64,000 bases of DNA, taken from the NCBI GenBank assembly GCA_001915545.1, contig MNQS01000023.1, positions 1 through 64,000 of the forward strand, read 5' to 3'. The notes below the pieces were generated by a model. It saw only the letters and a program-made list of their open reading frames with translations, made no database searches and had not been told where the DNA came from. This DNA is from Bacteroides sp. 43_108 (GTDB lineage: Bacteria > Bacteroidota > Bacteroidia > Bacteroidales > Bacteroidaceae). Positions 56,183 to 64,000 of the stretch are shown here, piece after piece (position 1 is the first letter of the stretch; each line of letters starts with the position of its first letter). The position numbers and the translations under genes were made by a program.

Positions 56183-56746
56183 TTACCATTTAATTGATTT
56201 CAATTTCGCAACAAGAGTACGTTTAATTTTATATTCCGTTTCATGTATGAGAACATCATCCATGAAAACTATATCAGCAGGTTTTCTTAGCCATGGTTCT
56301 TCTGTAGTTTTATAAAAAAGATTGATTATACAAATTGACTTTTGTATATTTGCCTTTACTTTCTTTTCATTTTCAGTTAAATAATTATTCCCATACGTAC
56401 TTATAAAAAGAGTTTCTGCATCTTCAATATTCTCTTCATTCTGATCACTGACATTACCAAAGGCCCCAATCCAGATCCGCATATTATCATTCTCATGAAA
56501 ATCTTTATAATGTGAATGCCAATTATTCAGACGTTGTTCTATTCCATCTGCCTTTTTATGTATACCAAAAAAGGAATAGACTCTTGATGTAGAATATCCT
56601 TTTCCTTTTTTATTGCCAGAAAAGTAATAAAAATTGAATAATGAATTTTGGCAAGTGGTTTCGTCTTTCAAATAGTCTTTCATCTTCTGCAAACTTTTAA
56701 AAGGCCCCACCCATTGTATCGTAAATGTTTTAGTAATATCTTGCAT
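56183..56746 (-). CDS. Unknown protein, possibly divergent GIY-YIG nuclease
   Basis: A 187-residue protein, first gene of the accessory cassette. Residues about 38-85 (FNFYYFSG, then VYSFFGIHKKADGIEQRLNN) loosely follow the GIY-YIG order of YYxxG, a second strand with G-I, and a helix with Arg. I am unsure of this and no acidic catalytic residue can be placed firmly. Composition is strongly AT-rich, unlike the ppdK and kdp flanks, consistent with acquisition. It is tightly spaced with the nuclease-like gene behind it. Confidence 0.45.
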   Translation of the reverse strand: MQDITKTFTIQWVGPFKSLQKMKDYLKDETTCQNSLFNFYYFSGNKKGKGYSTSRVYSFFGIHKKADGIEQRLNNWHSHYKDFHENDNMRIWIGAFGNVSDQNEENIEDAETLFISTYGNNYLTENEKKVKANIQKSICIINLFYKTTEEPWLRKPADIVFMDDVLIHETEYKIKRTLVAKLKSIKW

Positions 56747-56786
56747 AGGTAATATATACAGTTTATCTTATAATTAAAAAGATAGT

Positions 56787-57526
56787 GTTTCATATAGTGT
56801 GTCTGAGGCAAGTTTGCCTTAGGAGTGATGTTGCAAATTTAATAGACAATTTGGTATTTCATATCAAAAGATCTAATTTTGTGTTGTAGCCGGACGAGGA
56901 AACAGGCTCTGCTGAGTCTCCCCGTCAGCAACAAGGCTACGCCTATACTGATAGCAAGAACTATCCAGAAGTCGTCGTGGTGGCAACTCCTTTTTTGCTT
57001 TCGGGCAGGCTTTTCTGCTAAAAAAACATTCCATCAGTCAGGAAACAGAGTCTTGTCACAGGTTATTTTTGGCAGCAGCCGGTCAAAAGCCTTATGTTCC
57101 ATGGCGATACTGTCCATGAGCGTCAGCACACCTACCAAACAGTCACATTCATCTTCCTGATTGCGAAGAATAGCAAGTATCCGCGAATGGAAGTTGCCAT
57201 AGCGGTCGCGTGGAATACGGAATTCCAAATTCCTGCCTTGACAATAGGCATGACCAAAATGATAGACGTTGCCTTTGTTTTGAGGATTTTCATGAAGAAA
57301 CTCGCTACGTTCTGCCATAATCATGCTTTCAAGCATGATTTCCATCAGGTCCATGCAGACCAGTTTCTTTCTCTGCATGTTTGCGCATGAGCTCAGAAAT
57401 TTGTACTTTCGTCAAGTGCATAGTTTGTATATTTAGTTTTTTTGGTCACTCCTAAATTACAAACTCCAGGGCTGACACGCAATGGTCTGCCCTTTTTTGC
57501 TACTTTTCAGACACACTTTTTGAAAC
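56787..57526. mobile_element. IS256-family-like insertion sequence remnant
   Basis: Inverted ends of 20 bases (56787-56806 and 57507-57526) match at 17 positions: GTTTCA, three variable bases, then AGTGTGTCTGA. Between them lies a truncated minus-strand transposase and 150-odd bases of unrelated sequence. An inner inverted pair TTAGGAGTGA/TCACTCCTAA is also present near each end. The 740-base length is about half of a full IS256-type element, so it is a deletion derivative. No convincing target duplication was found at the outer edges. Confidence 0.7.
57034..57378 (-). pseudogene. Truncated IS256 (mutator)-type transposase
   Basis: A 114-codon frame resembling the N-terminal region of mutator-type transposases: ESMIMAERSEFLHENPQNKG, then GRNLEFRIPRDRYGNFHSRI and LAILRNQEDE. 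The DDE catalytic domain, which should follow, is missing; the frame ends after MDSIAMEHKAFDRLLP and a short non-homologous tail. It cannot encode an active enzyme. Confidence 0.7.
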
Positions 57527-57566
57527 AGTCTCAATAACTATAATCAAAAAAATCAAAGTATAGACA

Positions 57567-57726
57567 TTAATATGCTTCCAACTCTTTAAGATACAACCGT
57601 GCACACATCTCCGCATCATCACCGGCACGATGATGCGTACCTTGTTCTATACCAAGTTGTTCACAAAGATAGTCAAGATAATTGCATCCAGAATAATATA
57701 TCTTACGCGCTATTTGTAGAAAGCAC
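57567..57726 (-). pseudogene. 3' fragment of DnaQ-like 3'-5' exonuclease gene
   Basis: A minus-strand frame of about 50 codons, ending at 57567, reads FLQIARKIYYSGCNYLDYL, then QGTHHRAGDDAEMCARLYL. The HRAGDDAE portion is the final DEDD-exonuclease motif (His and Asp). The frame is cut at its 5' side by a stop and by loss of all earlier motifs. It lies just outside the IS remnant, so a rearrangement probably removed the rest of the gene. Confidence 0.65.
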
Positions 57727-58057
57727 CCATCTTAGTTTAAGTTTATAAATTCTGAAATAGCTACTACTCTACTCTCTATAATTTTTAGTACTTCTTTTGT
57801 AATGCTTTTAGAAAACTAAAAAACTATAGGCATTTATTTTACAGATCAAACATACTTTGAAAACGGTATCTGTTTGGATATTCTCTAATATACCATATCA
57901 CAATAATAATATCAATTTATCAAATTGAGAAAATTCAAATCGATTTCAGAGTGAGTGATATAAAATTAAAGCACTAGCATACAATTAATTACACATTTCA
58001 TTCCTTCTTTGGCACATCAATTGTATAAGTAAAAATGAATCATAAACATAAAACATT
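57727..58057. other. AT-rich region before the kdp operon
   Basis: About 330 bases, very AT-rich, probably carrying the kdp promoter. I could not assign a clear TTTG/TAnnTTTG pair or a riboswitch. No gene is supported. Confidence 0.4.
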
Positions 58058-58156
58058 ATGGAACTATTTACAATTGGTTTTGCAGTCTGCGTGCTAATGG
58101 GCATAAGCTGCTTTTGGTTGTTTGAGAAATGTATTGATTGGTTTGAAAACATTTAA
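58058..58156 (+). CDS. 32-residue small membrane protein ahead of kdpF
   Basis: An ATG-initiated frame encoding MELFTIGFAVCVLMGISCFW and a short tail to FENI: one hydrophobic helix followed by an amphipathic end. It sits 22 bases before kdpF on the same strand. Too short for routine gene finding, but its composition and placement resemble small membrane peptides of transporter operons. Function unknown. Confidence 0.5.
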   Translation: MELFTIGFAVCVLMGISCFWLFEKCIDWFENI

Positions 58157-58178
58157 AAATGAAAAGGAGGAAAAACTT

Positions 58179-58259
58179 ATGTACACAGTATTATTTATTA
58201 CAGGCCTAATCATGTTTGGCTATTTAATGTACGTCTTGATTAAACCAGAAAAGTTCTAA
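58179..58259 (+). CDS. kdpF: KdpF small subunit of the potassium P-type ATPase
   Basis: A 26-residue single-helix membrane peptide (MYTVLFITGLIMFGYLMYVL then IKPEKF). The ending L-I-K-P-E-K-F and the place directly before kdpA are characteristic of KdpF, which stabilises the KdpFABC complex. An unusually strong ribosome-binding site (AAGGAGG, about 58164-58170) precedes it, uncommon in this phylum. Below the length cut-off of most gene callers. Confidence 0.85.
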   Translation: MYTVLFITGLIMFGYLMYVLIKPEKF

Positions 58260-58310
58260 TTTACAAGATAGACGACGTATCAAGTCTGTCGACAAAAAAA
58301 TAATCAAAGT

Positions 58311-60017
58311 ATGAATACAGAAATATCAGGTGTCATAGCACAAATTGTTCTAATGGTGGTATTAAGTTATCCACTAGGAAAATATATTGCAAATGTTTAT
58401 AAAGGTAAAAAGGTTTGGAGTGATTTCATGAAGCCGGTAGAAAATTTAATCTTTCGGTTATCTGGAATCAATCCGGAAGAAGAGATGAATTGGAAACAAT
58501 TTTTGAAAGCCTTGCTTGTTGTAAATGCATTTTGGTTCGTATGGGGTATAATTCTACTCGTCATGCAGGGTTACCTGCCTCTCAATCCAGATGGCAACAT
58601 AGGTCAAACGGCACATCAGGCTTTCAATACTTGCATTTCCTTTATGGTGAACTGTAATGAGCAACACTATAGCGGTGAAACCAATCTTACATATTTCACA
58701 CAACTGTTTGTTATCATGCTGTTCCAATTTATCACAGCTGCTACAGGTATGGCAGCTATGGCAGGCATCATGAAAGCTCTTGGCGAAAAAACCACCAAAA
58801 CTATAGGCAACTTTTGGAAGTATCTTGTACTAAGCTGCACACGTATACTTCTTCCATTATCGCTAGCAGTCGGCTTTATACTTATTACACAAGGAATTCC
58901 AATGGGATTTGATGGAAAAATGGAAATAACAACTCTTGAAGGTGGCACTCAGTGCATATCACAAGGACCAGCAGCGACTGTTGTCCCCATCAAACAATTA
59001 GGAACCAATGGTGGCGGATATTACGGCGTGAACTCTTCACATCCACTGGAAAATCCAACTTATTTATCTAACATGGCAGAATGTTGCTCGATTCTAATAA
59101 TCCCAATGGCTATGGTGCTTGCTTTCGGTTTCTATGTGGATCGTAAAAAATTAGGTTATAGCATATATGGTGTAATGCTTGCGGCATTTCTTATAGGTGT
59201 ATGCATCAATGTATCTCAGGAAATGGGAGGCAATCCAAGAATTGAAGAAATGGGTATAGCTCAGGATAATGGAGCTATGGAGGGTAAAGAAGTTCGTCTT
59301 GGCGCTGGTGCAACAGGCTTTTGGAGTGTTGTCACAACTGTTACATCAAACGGTTCTGTAAACGGTATGCACGATTCTACGATGCCGCTTTCTGGTATGG
59401 TTGAAATGCTCAATATGCAAATCAACACATGGTTTGGTGGTGTTGGAGTTGGTTGGATGAACTACTTTACATTCATTATCATAGCAGTTTTCATCAGCGG
59501 ATTGATGGTAGGACGTACTCCGGAATTTATGTGCCACAAGGTTGAAGCTAAGGAAATGAAAATAGCTTCAATAGTGGCTCTTCTCCACCCATTTGTGATA
59601 CTTGTGGGTACTGCTCTTGCAACATATTTGTTTGTACATGCTCCGGCATTTGTTGAAAGCGAAGGCGGTTGGCTGAACAACCCTGGGTTCCACGGACTTG
59701 GAGAAATGCTTTATGAATTTACATCTTGTGCAGCCAATAACGGTTCAGGTTTTGAAGGACTAGGTGATAATACGTGGTTCTGGAATATTTCATGCGGTAT
59801 TGTATTAATATTAAGCAGATTCATACCTATCATAGGACAAGTTGCAATAGCCGGCCTTTTGGCACAAAAGAAATATATACCGGAAAGCGCAGGGACTCTC
59901 AAAACAGATACCGTAACATTCGGTGTTATGACATTTGCAGTTATATTCATTGTTGCAGCATTGTCATTCTTCCCTGCACAGGCTTTAAGCACAATTGCAG
60001 AACACTTTTCATTGTAA
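58311..60017 (+). CDS. kdpA: Potassium-transporting ATPase subunit A (channel-like)
   Basis: A 568-residue ten-helix membrane protein that holds the K+ selectivity filter. Filter-type segments are visible as LGTNGGGYYGVNSSHP (about 230-245), and MNYFTF and SCAANNGSGFEGLG downstream. It forms the ion pathway of the high-affinity KdpFABC pump. Order kdpF-A-B-C is the classical one. Start ATG 58311 follows kdpF by 51 bases. Confidence 0.95.
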   Translation: MNTEISGVIAQIVLMVVLSYPLGKYIANVYKGKKVWSDFMKPVENLIFRLSGINPEEEMNWKQFLKALLVVNAFWFVWGIILLVMQGYLPLNPDGNIGQTAHQAFNTCISFMVNCNEQHYSGETNLTYFTQLFVIMLFQFITAATGMAAMAGIMKALGEKTTKTIGNFWKYLVLSCTRILLPLSLAVGFILITQGIPMGFDGKMEITTLEGGTQCISQGPAATVVPIKQLGTNGGGYYGVNSSHPLENPTYLSNMAECCSILIIPMAMVLAFGFYVDRKKLGYSIYGVMLAAFLIGVCINVSQEMGGNPRIEEMGIAQDNGAMEGKEVRLGAGATGFWSVVTTVTSNGSVNGMHDSTMPLSGMVEMLNMQINTWFGGVGVGWMNYFTFIIIAVFISGLMVGRTPEFMCHKVEAKEMKIASIVALLHPFVILVGTALATYLFVHAPAFVESEGGWLNNPGFHGLGEMLYEFTSCAANNGSGFEGLGDNTWFWNISCGIVLILSRFIPIIGQVAIAGLLAQKKYIPESAGTLKTDTVTFGVMTFAVIFIVAALSFFPAQALSTIAEHFSL

Positions 60018-60049
60018 ATCCAATATATCAAAGTTTAAGTTGGCAAGTC

Positions 60050-60081
60050 GGATAACCACACTTGGTCAAAAGATGGTATCC
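60050..60081 (+). other. Intercistronic hairpin between kdpA and kdpB
   Basis: GGATA and CCA (60050-60058) pair with TGG and TATCC (60074-60081) around one unpaired base. No T run follows, so it is not a standard terminator; it may adjust relative expression or stability of kdpA and kdpB messages. Confidence 0.35.
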
Positions 60082-60108
60082 TTACCTACCCTATAAAAAA
60101 TTTAAGAT

Positions 60109-62145
60109 ATGAATTCAAAGAATCAAAATACATCGCTATTTCAAAAGGATCAGGTTATAGAAAGCTTGAAACAGTCATTTGTAAAGCTGAATCCGAAAAT
60201 AATGATTAAAAACCCAATAATGTTCACAGTTGAAGTTTCAACTCTGATAATGTTGTTCGTTACAGTATATTCTGCATTCAGTACTTCGCAAGGCTCGTTT
60301 ATTTACAACTTGTGGGTATTTATAATACTTTTCCTGACATTGTTGTTCGCAAATTTTGCTGAAGCAATTGCTGAAGCTCGAGGCAAAGCTCAGGCAGACA
60401 GCTTGCGCAAGACTCGCGAAGAAACTCCTGCAAAACTTATTGTAAATGGAGAGACAAAAACAGTGAGCAGTTCACGACTTAAAAAAGGTGATATATTTGA
60501 ATGTGAAGCAGGTGATATTATTCCTGCTGATGGCGAAATAATAGAAGGTCTTGCTTCCATAGATGAAAGCGCCATAACAGGTGAATCAGCTCCAGTTATT
60601 CGTGAGGCTGGAGGCGACAAGAGTTCTGTGACAGGTGGAACGAAGGTTCTTTCAGACCACATAAAGGCTGTTGTAACTACTCAACCAGGTGAAAGTTTCC
60701 TGGATAAAATGATTGCATTGGTAGAGGGAGCAAGTCGACAGAAAACGCCAAATGAGATTGCGCTTACTATTCTTTTAGCCGTATTTACATTAGTATTCCT
60801 CGTAGTTTGTATCACTCTTAAACCGATGGCAGACTATTCCAATACAGTCATTACCATTGCAGCGTTTATTTCACTTTTCGTTTGTTTGATACCTACAACT
60901 ATTGGCGGATTGCTTTCTGCAATTGGTATAGCCGGCATGGACCGCGCATTGCGTGCAAACGTAATTACTAAATCGGGAAAAGCTGTTGAGACTGCCGGTG
61001 ATATAGACACGCTCCTTCTTGACAAAACAGGAACAATAACAATCGGCAATCGTAAAGCTACGGACTTTTACCCTGCCGCAGGTCATGATAAACAAAGCTT
61101 TATAGAAGCATGCATGCTGTCTTCTGCATCAGATGACACGCCTGAAGGAAAATCTATAATTGAGTTAGGACGCGAACAAGGCCTCCGTATGCGCGATCTG
61201 AATACAGAAGGTGCACACATGATCAAATTTACGGCAGAAACAAAATGTTCTGGAATAAACTTAAAAGATGGTACACAAATCCGAAAGGGAGCATTTGATG
61301 CAATTCGTAACATAGTTAATGCAGCCGGCAATAAATTTCCTAAAGAAACGGAAGATATTATCAAGAGGATTACAAGCAATGGCGGTACTCCATTGGTCGT
61401 ATGCATCAATAAGGAGATAGCAGGTGTTATAGAGTTGCAAGATATCATCAAACCAGGCATAGAAGAACGTTTTGAGCGCTTACGTAAGATGGGAGTAAAA
61501 ACCGTGATGGTTACAGGTGATAATCCACTGACAGCAAAATATATTGCTGAAAAAGCAGGTGTAGATGATTTTATAGCAGAAGCCAAACCTGAAGATAAAA
61601 TGAATTACATCAAAAAGGAACAGGCAGCCGGCAAACTGGTAGCTATGATGGGCGACGGCACAAACGATGCCCCTGCCCTTGCACAGGCAAATGTAGGCGT
61701 AGCAATGAATAGCGGAACCCAAGCGGCAAAAGAAGCCGGCAACATGGTAGACCTTGACAACGACCCGACAAAGCTTATCGAGATAGTAGAAATCGGAAAG
61801 CAGTTGCTGATGACACGCGGCACTCTTACTACATTCTCGATTGCAAACGATGTTGCCAAGTACTTTGCAATAATCCCTGCATTGTTTATGGTTTCCGTGC
61901 CTCAGCTGGGAGCACTTAACATCATGGGCCTGCATAGTCCTGAAAGTGCTATTCTCTCCGCCATCATATTCAATGCAATAATCATACCAATCCTGATACC
62001 ATTAGCTCTTAAAGGTGTTGAATACAAACCAATCGGAGCTAGTGCATTACTTCGCCGAAACCTTCTCATATACGGAGTTGGCGGCATTATTGCTCCTTTC
62101 ATAGGTATCAAACTTATAGATTTATTCATAGGATTATTCTTCTAA
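60109..62145 (+). CDS. kdpB: Potassium-transporting ATPase subunit B (catalytic P-type)
   Basis: A 678-residue P-type ATPase. Signatures: actuator loop TGES in ITGESAPVI, phosphorylation site LLDKTGTITIGN, nucleotide-binding ETKCSGINL and KGAFDAIR, hinge VMVTGDNPLTA and MGDGTNDAPALAQANVG. The serine of the TGES motif is the inhibitory phosphorylation site known from E. coli KdpB. It energises K+ uptake with KdpA and KdpC. Confidence 0.96.
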   Translation: MNSKNQNTSLFQKDQVIESLKQSFVKLNPKIMIKNPIMFTVEVSTLIMLFVTVYSAFSTSQGSFIYNLWVFIILFLTLLFANFAEAIAEARGKAQADSLRKTREETPAKLIVNGETKTVSSSRLKKGDIFECEAGDIIPADGEIIEGLASIDESAITGESAPVIREAGGDKSSVTGGTKVLSDHIKAVVTTQPGESFLDKMIALVEGASRQKTPNEIALTILLAVFTLVFLVVCITLKPMADYSNTVITIAAFISLFVCLIPTTIGGLLSAIGIAGMDRALRANVITKSGKAVETAGDIDTLLLDKTGTITIGNRKATDFYPAAGHDKQSFIEACMLSSASDDTPEGKSIIELGREQGLRMRDLNTEGAHMIKFTAETKCSGINLKDGTQIRKGAFDAIRNIVNAAGNKFPKETEDIIKRITSNGGTPLVVCINKEIAGVIELQDIIKPGIEERFERLRKMGVKTVMVTGDNPLTAKYIAEKAGVDDFIAEAKPEDKMNYIKKEQAAGKLVAMMGDGTNDAPALAQANVGVAMNSGTQAAKEAGNMVDLDNDPTKLIEIVEIGKQLLMTRGTLTTFSIANDVAKYFAIIPALFMVSVPQLGALNIMGLHSPESAILSAIIFNAIIIPILIPLALKGVEYKPIGASALLRRNLLIYGVGGIIAPFIGIKLIDLFIGLFF

Positions 62146-62163
62146 TAAAAACAAAAGACAATT

Positions 62164-62748
62164 ATGAAAAATTTAGTAAAATCAATCCGAATCACATTGG
62201 TATTCTGTATATTCTTTTCGGTGTGCTATATATTGGTATTATGGGTTTTCGCACAATTTGCAGCTCCAGGCGAAGGAGGTAATGCAGAAACTGTAAAACT
62301 TAACGGCAAAGTGGTTGGTGCTGCAAACGTAGGACAAGTTTTTACAAAAGATGTTTTCTTCTGGGGTCGACCTTCGTGTGCCGGAGACGGATATGACGGT
62401 ACAAGTTCTGCAGGCAGCAATAAGAGTGTCACTAATGAGGAATATCTTGCAGAGGTAGAGGCTAGAATTGATACATTCTTGGCACACCATCCATACTTGA
62501 AACGTAAGGATGTTCCTTCAGAAATGGTAACAGCAAGTGCTTCAGGTCTTGATCCAGACATAACACCAGAATGTGCTTATGTGCAGATAAAACGTGTTGC
62601 AAAAGCAAGAGGTATGAATGAATCTGATGTTAAAGCTATAGTAGACAAGATGGTAGAAAAACCATTGCTAGGCATTTTCGGTCCTGCAAAAATCAATGTT
62701 CTAAAACTAAATGTTGCAATGGAAGAAGCTAATCCTACGATAGATTAA
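62164..62748 (+). CDS. kdpC: Potassium-transporting ATPase subunit C
   Basis: A 194-residue subunit with one N-terminal membrane helix (about 10-32) and a periplasmic domain. Family features are FFWGRPSCAGDGYDGTSSAG (variant of the W-GRPS-A segment), PEMV-type VPSEMVTASASGLDPDITPE, and the ending LLGIFGPAKINVLKLNVAM. It completes the KdpFABC complex and begins 18 bases after kdpB. Confidence 0.95.
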   Translation: MKNLVKSIRITLVFCIFFSVCYILVLWVFAQFAAPGEGGNAETVKLNGKVVGAANVGQVFTKDVFFWGRPSCAGDGYDGTSSAGSNKSVTNEEYLAEVEARIDTFLAHHPYLKRKDVPSEMVTASASGLDPDITPECAYVQIKRVAKARGMNESDVKAIVDKMVEKPLLGIFGPAKINVLKLNVAMEEANPTID

Positions 62749-62784
62749 TTTAAGCTTCTGGTAATATACTATCAACAGTCTTTT

Positions 62785-62844
62785 CTCCTGGATTCTGTAC
62801 CAGCCAATTATTTGCAGATACAGAAAACAGGAGAAAGATTGGCT
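62785..62844 (+). promoter_or_regulatory. Candidate pseudoknot RNA between kdpC and the porin gene
   Basis: Stem 1: CTCCTG and TTCTGTA (62785-62799) pair with TACAGAA and CAGGAG (62819-62833). Loop segment AGCCAAT (62802-62808) is complementary to ATTGGCT just downstream (62838-62844), which would form an H-type pseudoknot. No T run follows, so this is not a normal terminator. It may set read-through or processing between kdpC and the next gene. Confidence 0.45.
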
Positions 62845-62906
62845 ACTACAACAAAAAGTTTTCATATTATAAATATTAATCAATATCGTTATACATTATC
62901 ATAATC

Positions 62907-63626
62907 ATGAAAAAGATAATTATAAAAACATTTGCGGTCGTAATGGTTGTCGCAATGATATTTCCAATTAAAACTCATGCTCAAAATAAATTCACCGTTA
63001 GCGGTAATGTGAATTTTGTCTCTGATTATATATGGCGCGGTGCTGACCAGAACTCAGGTTTCTCTGTACAGCCATCTTTAACTTTAAGCTATGCGGGCAT
63101 TGCTCTTAATGTATGGGGCAGTCAAACATTAAGCAGATGGAACGTTGAATCTCCCGCTAAAGAGTTTGATATAAATTTGAGTTATTCATTAAATAATTTC
63201 TCAATTACTGTATCTGATTATTGGTGGTCTGGAGTAAATAAACCATACGGACACTATAAGGATTCTCATTTTTTTGAAGGCACTCTGGCATATTGCTTTG
63301 GTGAATCTTTTCCTTTGGCTCTTTTATGGAGCACAATGTTTGCAGGAGCGGACAAAAATGAAGAAGGAAAACTCCAAGCTTCTACCTATATTAATGCGTC
63401 ATATTTAATCTCACTACCTGCAGATATAACTCTTACTCCAGCAATAGGTTTTACACCATGGAAAGGATATTACCATAATAAGGCAGCATTTACAGACATT
63501 TCTTTAAAATGCAATAAGGACCTAAAAGTTACAGATAAATTCTCTATTCCTGTATTTATACAAGCTGTAATAGCACCTGTGAGTGATCGTACATATCTTG
63601 TAGCAGGATTTAACTTAGGATTTTAA
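62907..63626 (+). CDS. Outer-membrane beta-barrel protein of the kdp operon
   Basis: A 239-residue exported protein. Signal peptide about 1-25 (ending THAQ). The rest alternates amphipathic strands (FTVSGNVNFVSDYIWRGADQ, FDINLSYSLNN) and ends in an aromatic residue (LVAGFNLGF), as for a small outer-membrane barrel of the TorF-like putative porin type. Its place between kdpC and kdpD suggests an outer-membrane entry or sensing role in potassium limitation; this is inference. Confidence 0.75.
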   Translation: MKKIIIKTFAVVMVVAMIFPIKTHAQNKFTVSGNVNFVSDYIWRGADQNSGFSVQPSLTLSYAGIALNVWGSQTLSRWNVESPAKEFDINLSYSLNNFSITVSDYWWSGVNKPYGHYKDSHFFEGTLAYCFGESFPLALLWSTMFAGADKNEEGKLQASTYINASYLISLPADITLTPAIGFTPWKGYYHNKAAFTDISLKCNKDLKVTDKFSIPVFIQAVIAPVSDRTYLVAGFNLGF

Positions 63627-63753
63627 TAGTCTAAGACTTAAAGTTTTGGTGGACAGCTTTATCCAATTAGAATTTTCAGGCTTACTATTAATACAAAGCT
63701 GTAAAATCATTTTAAATTTACACACTTGATACATAATAATAAATTTATGTAGA

Positions 63754-64000
63754 ATGATGGCTGATAAAGAAGAAAATATACGTCATTTCTTGAATCTGAT
63801 AAAAAGTTCACAAAGAGGTGTTTTTAAAGTCTATATAGGAATGATTGCCGGTGTTGGTAAAACATACAAAATGCTGCAGGAAGCACATGAAATGTTGGAC
63901 AACGGAATTGACGTACAGATTGGTTACGTTGAGACACATGGACGTGCCGGTACAGAAGCACAGCTTAAAGGACTACCTGTTATTCCTCGTAAGAAGATAT
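63754..64000 (+). CDS. kdpD: KdpD osmosensitive potassium sensor kinase, N-terminal part (runs off the window)
   Basis: The first 82 codons of KdpD. The N-terminal nucleotide-binding fold starts at RGVFKVYIGMIAGVGKTYKM, with the P-loop GMIAGVGKT, followed by the conserved YVETHGRAGTEAQLKGL. These are the KdpD cytoplasmic input-domain signatures. Two adjacent ATG codons (63754 and 63757) are possible starts. The gene is cut by the right edge; its response regulator partner is not in view. Confidence 0.9.
   Translation, partial: MMADKEENIRHFLNLIKSSQRGVFKVYIGMIAGVGKTYKMLQEAHEMLDNGIDVQIGYVETHGRAGTEAQLKGLPVIPRKKI

Noticed and set aside
1..64000. tRNA or rRNA genes
   Set aside because: No cloverleaf-like or rRNA-like sequence was noticed in the intergenic regions on reading, although a dedicated scan was not possible.

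Overview
The window is a chromosomal segment from the order Bacteroidales (Bacteroidota), probably a Prevotella-like member. The evidence is the Bacteroidota-restricted families (DUF4301, DUF4296, a lipoprotein TamA-like Omp85 protein, long S16 with an Ala/Glu tail, serine palmitoyltransferase) and promoters of the TTTG / TAnnTTTG type, for example ahead of rpsP. The genus is inference.

Layout. 1-4.7 kb is a defence-rich stretch on the minus strand: an AbiE toxin-antitoxin pair with a long palindromic operator, then an AAA ATPase plus Toprim-like pair (PARIS/OLD-like) whose second gene is frameshifted. 4.7-16.7 kb is mostly housekeeping: DUF4301, a RelA/SpoT homologue with a degenerate hydrolase domain, rlmH, an exported endonuclease/phosphatase, a beta-helix lipoprotein, pepD, a small membrane protein, a Skp-like lipoprotein, a metallophosphoesterase and aspS. 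17.2-29 kb carries an S9 peptidase, divergent serine palmitoyltransferase and lipid kinase genes, glnS, a TPR protein and a TonB-dependent receptor. 29.2-41 kb is rpsP, pyrB-pyrI, ileS (class with a GIHH signature), lspA, a DUF4296 lipoprotein, a TrmH-family methyltransferase pair and tamL. 40.9-51.3 kb holds a GH38 alpha-mannosidase, mcrBC, a decayed DUF1349 gene, a YycJ-type metallo-hydrolase and umuDC; ppdK follows. 54.7-57.7 kb is a second AT-rich accessory patch: a three- or four-gene nuclease-like cassette, an IS256-type remnant with recognisable inverted ends, and the tail of a DnaQ-like exonuclease gene. From 58 kb to the right edge is the potassium operon kdpF-A-B-C, a small outer-membrane protein and the start of kdpD.

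The most unusual structure is a family of short tandem arrays at three unlinked intergenic loci (about 4.34-4.47, 22.98-23.05 and 49.42-49.52 kb). Thirteen units, plus one degenerate unit, fall on an exact 22-base period around a G(S)GCTC core that is often the palindrome GAGCGCTC. They are not explained by any gene or terminator and are too tightly spaced for CRISPR. Also notable: three broken genes in accessory regions could each be repaired by one extra base in a homopolymer, which points either to homopolymer under-calling in the assembly or to slippage-prone accessory genes; two separate candidate leader or intercistronic RNA structures (spt leader, kdpC-porin gap); and four defence-type loci within 57 kb.
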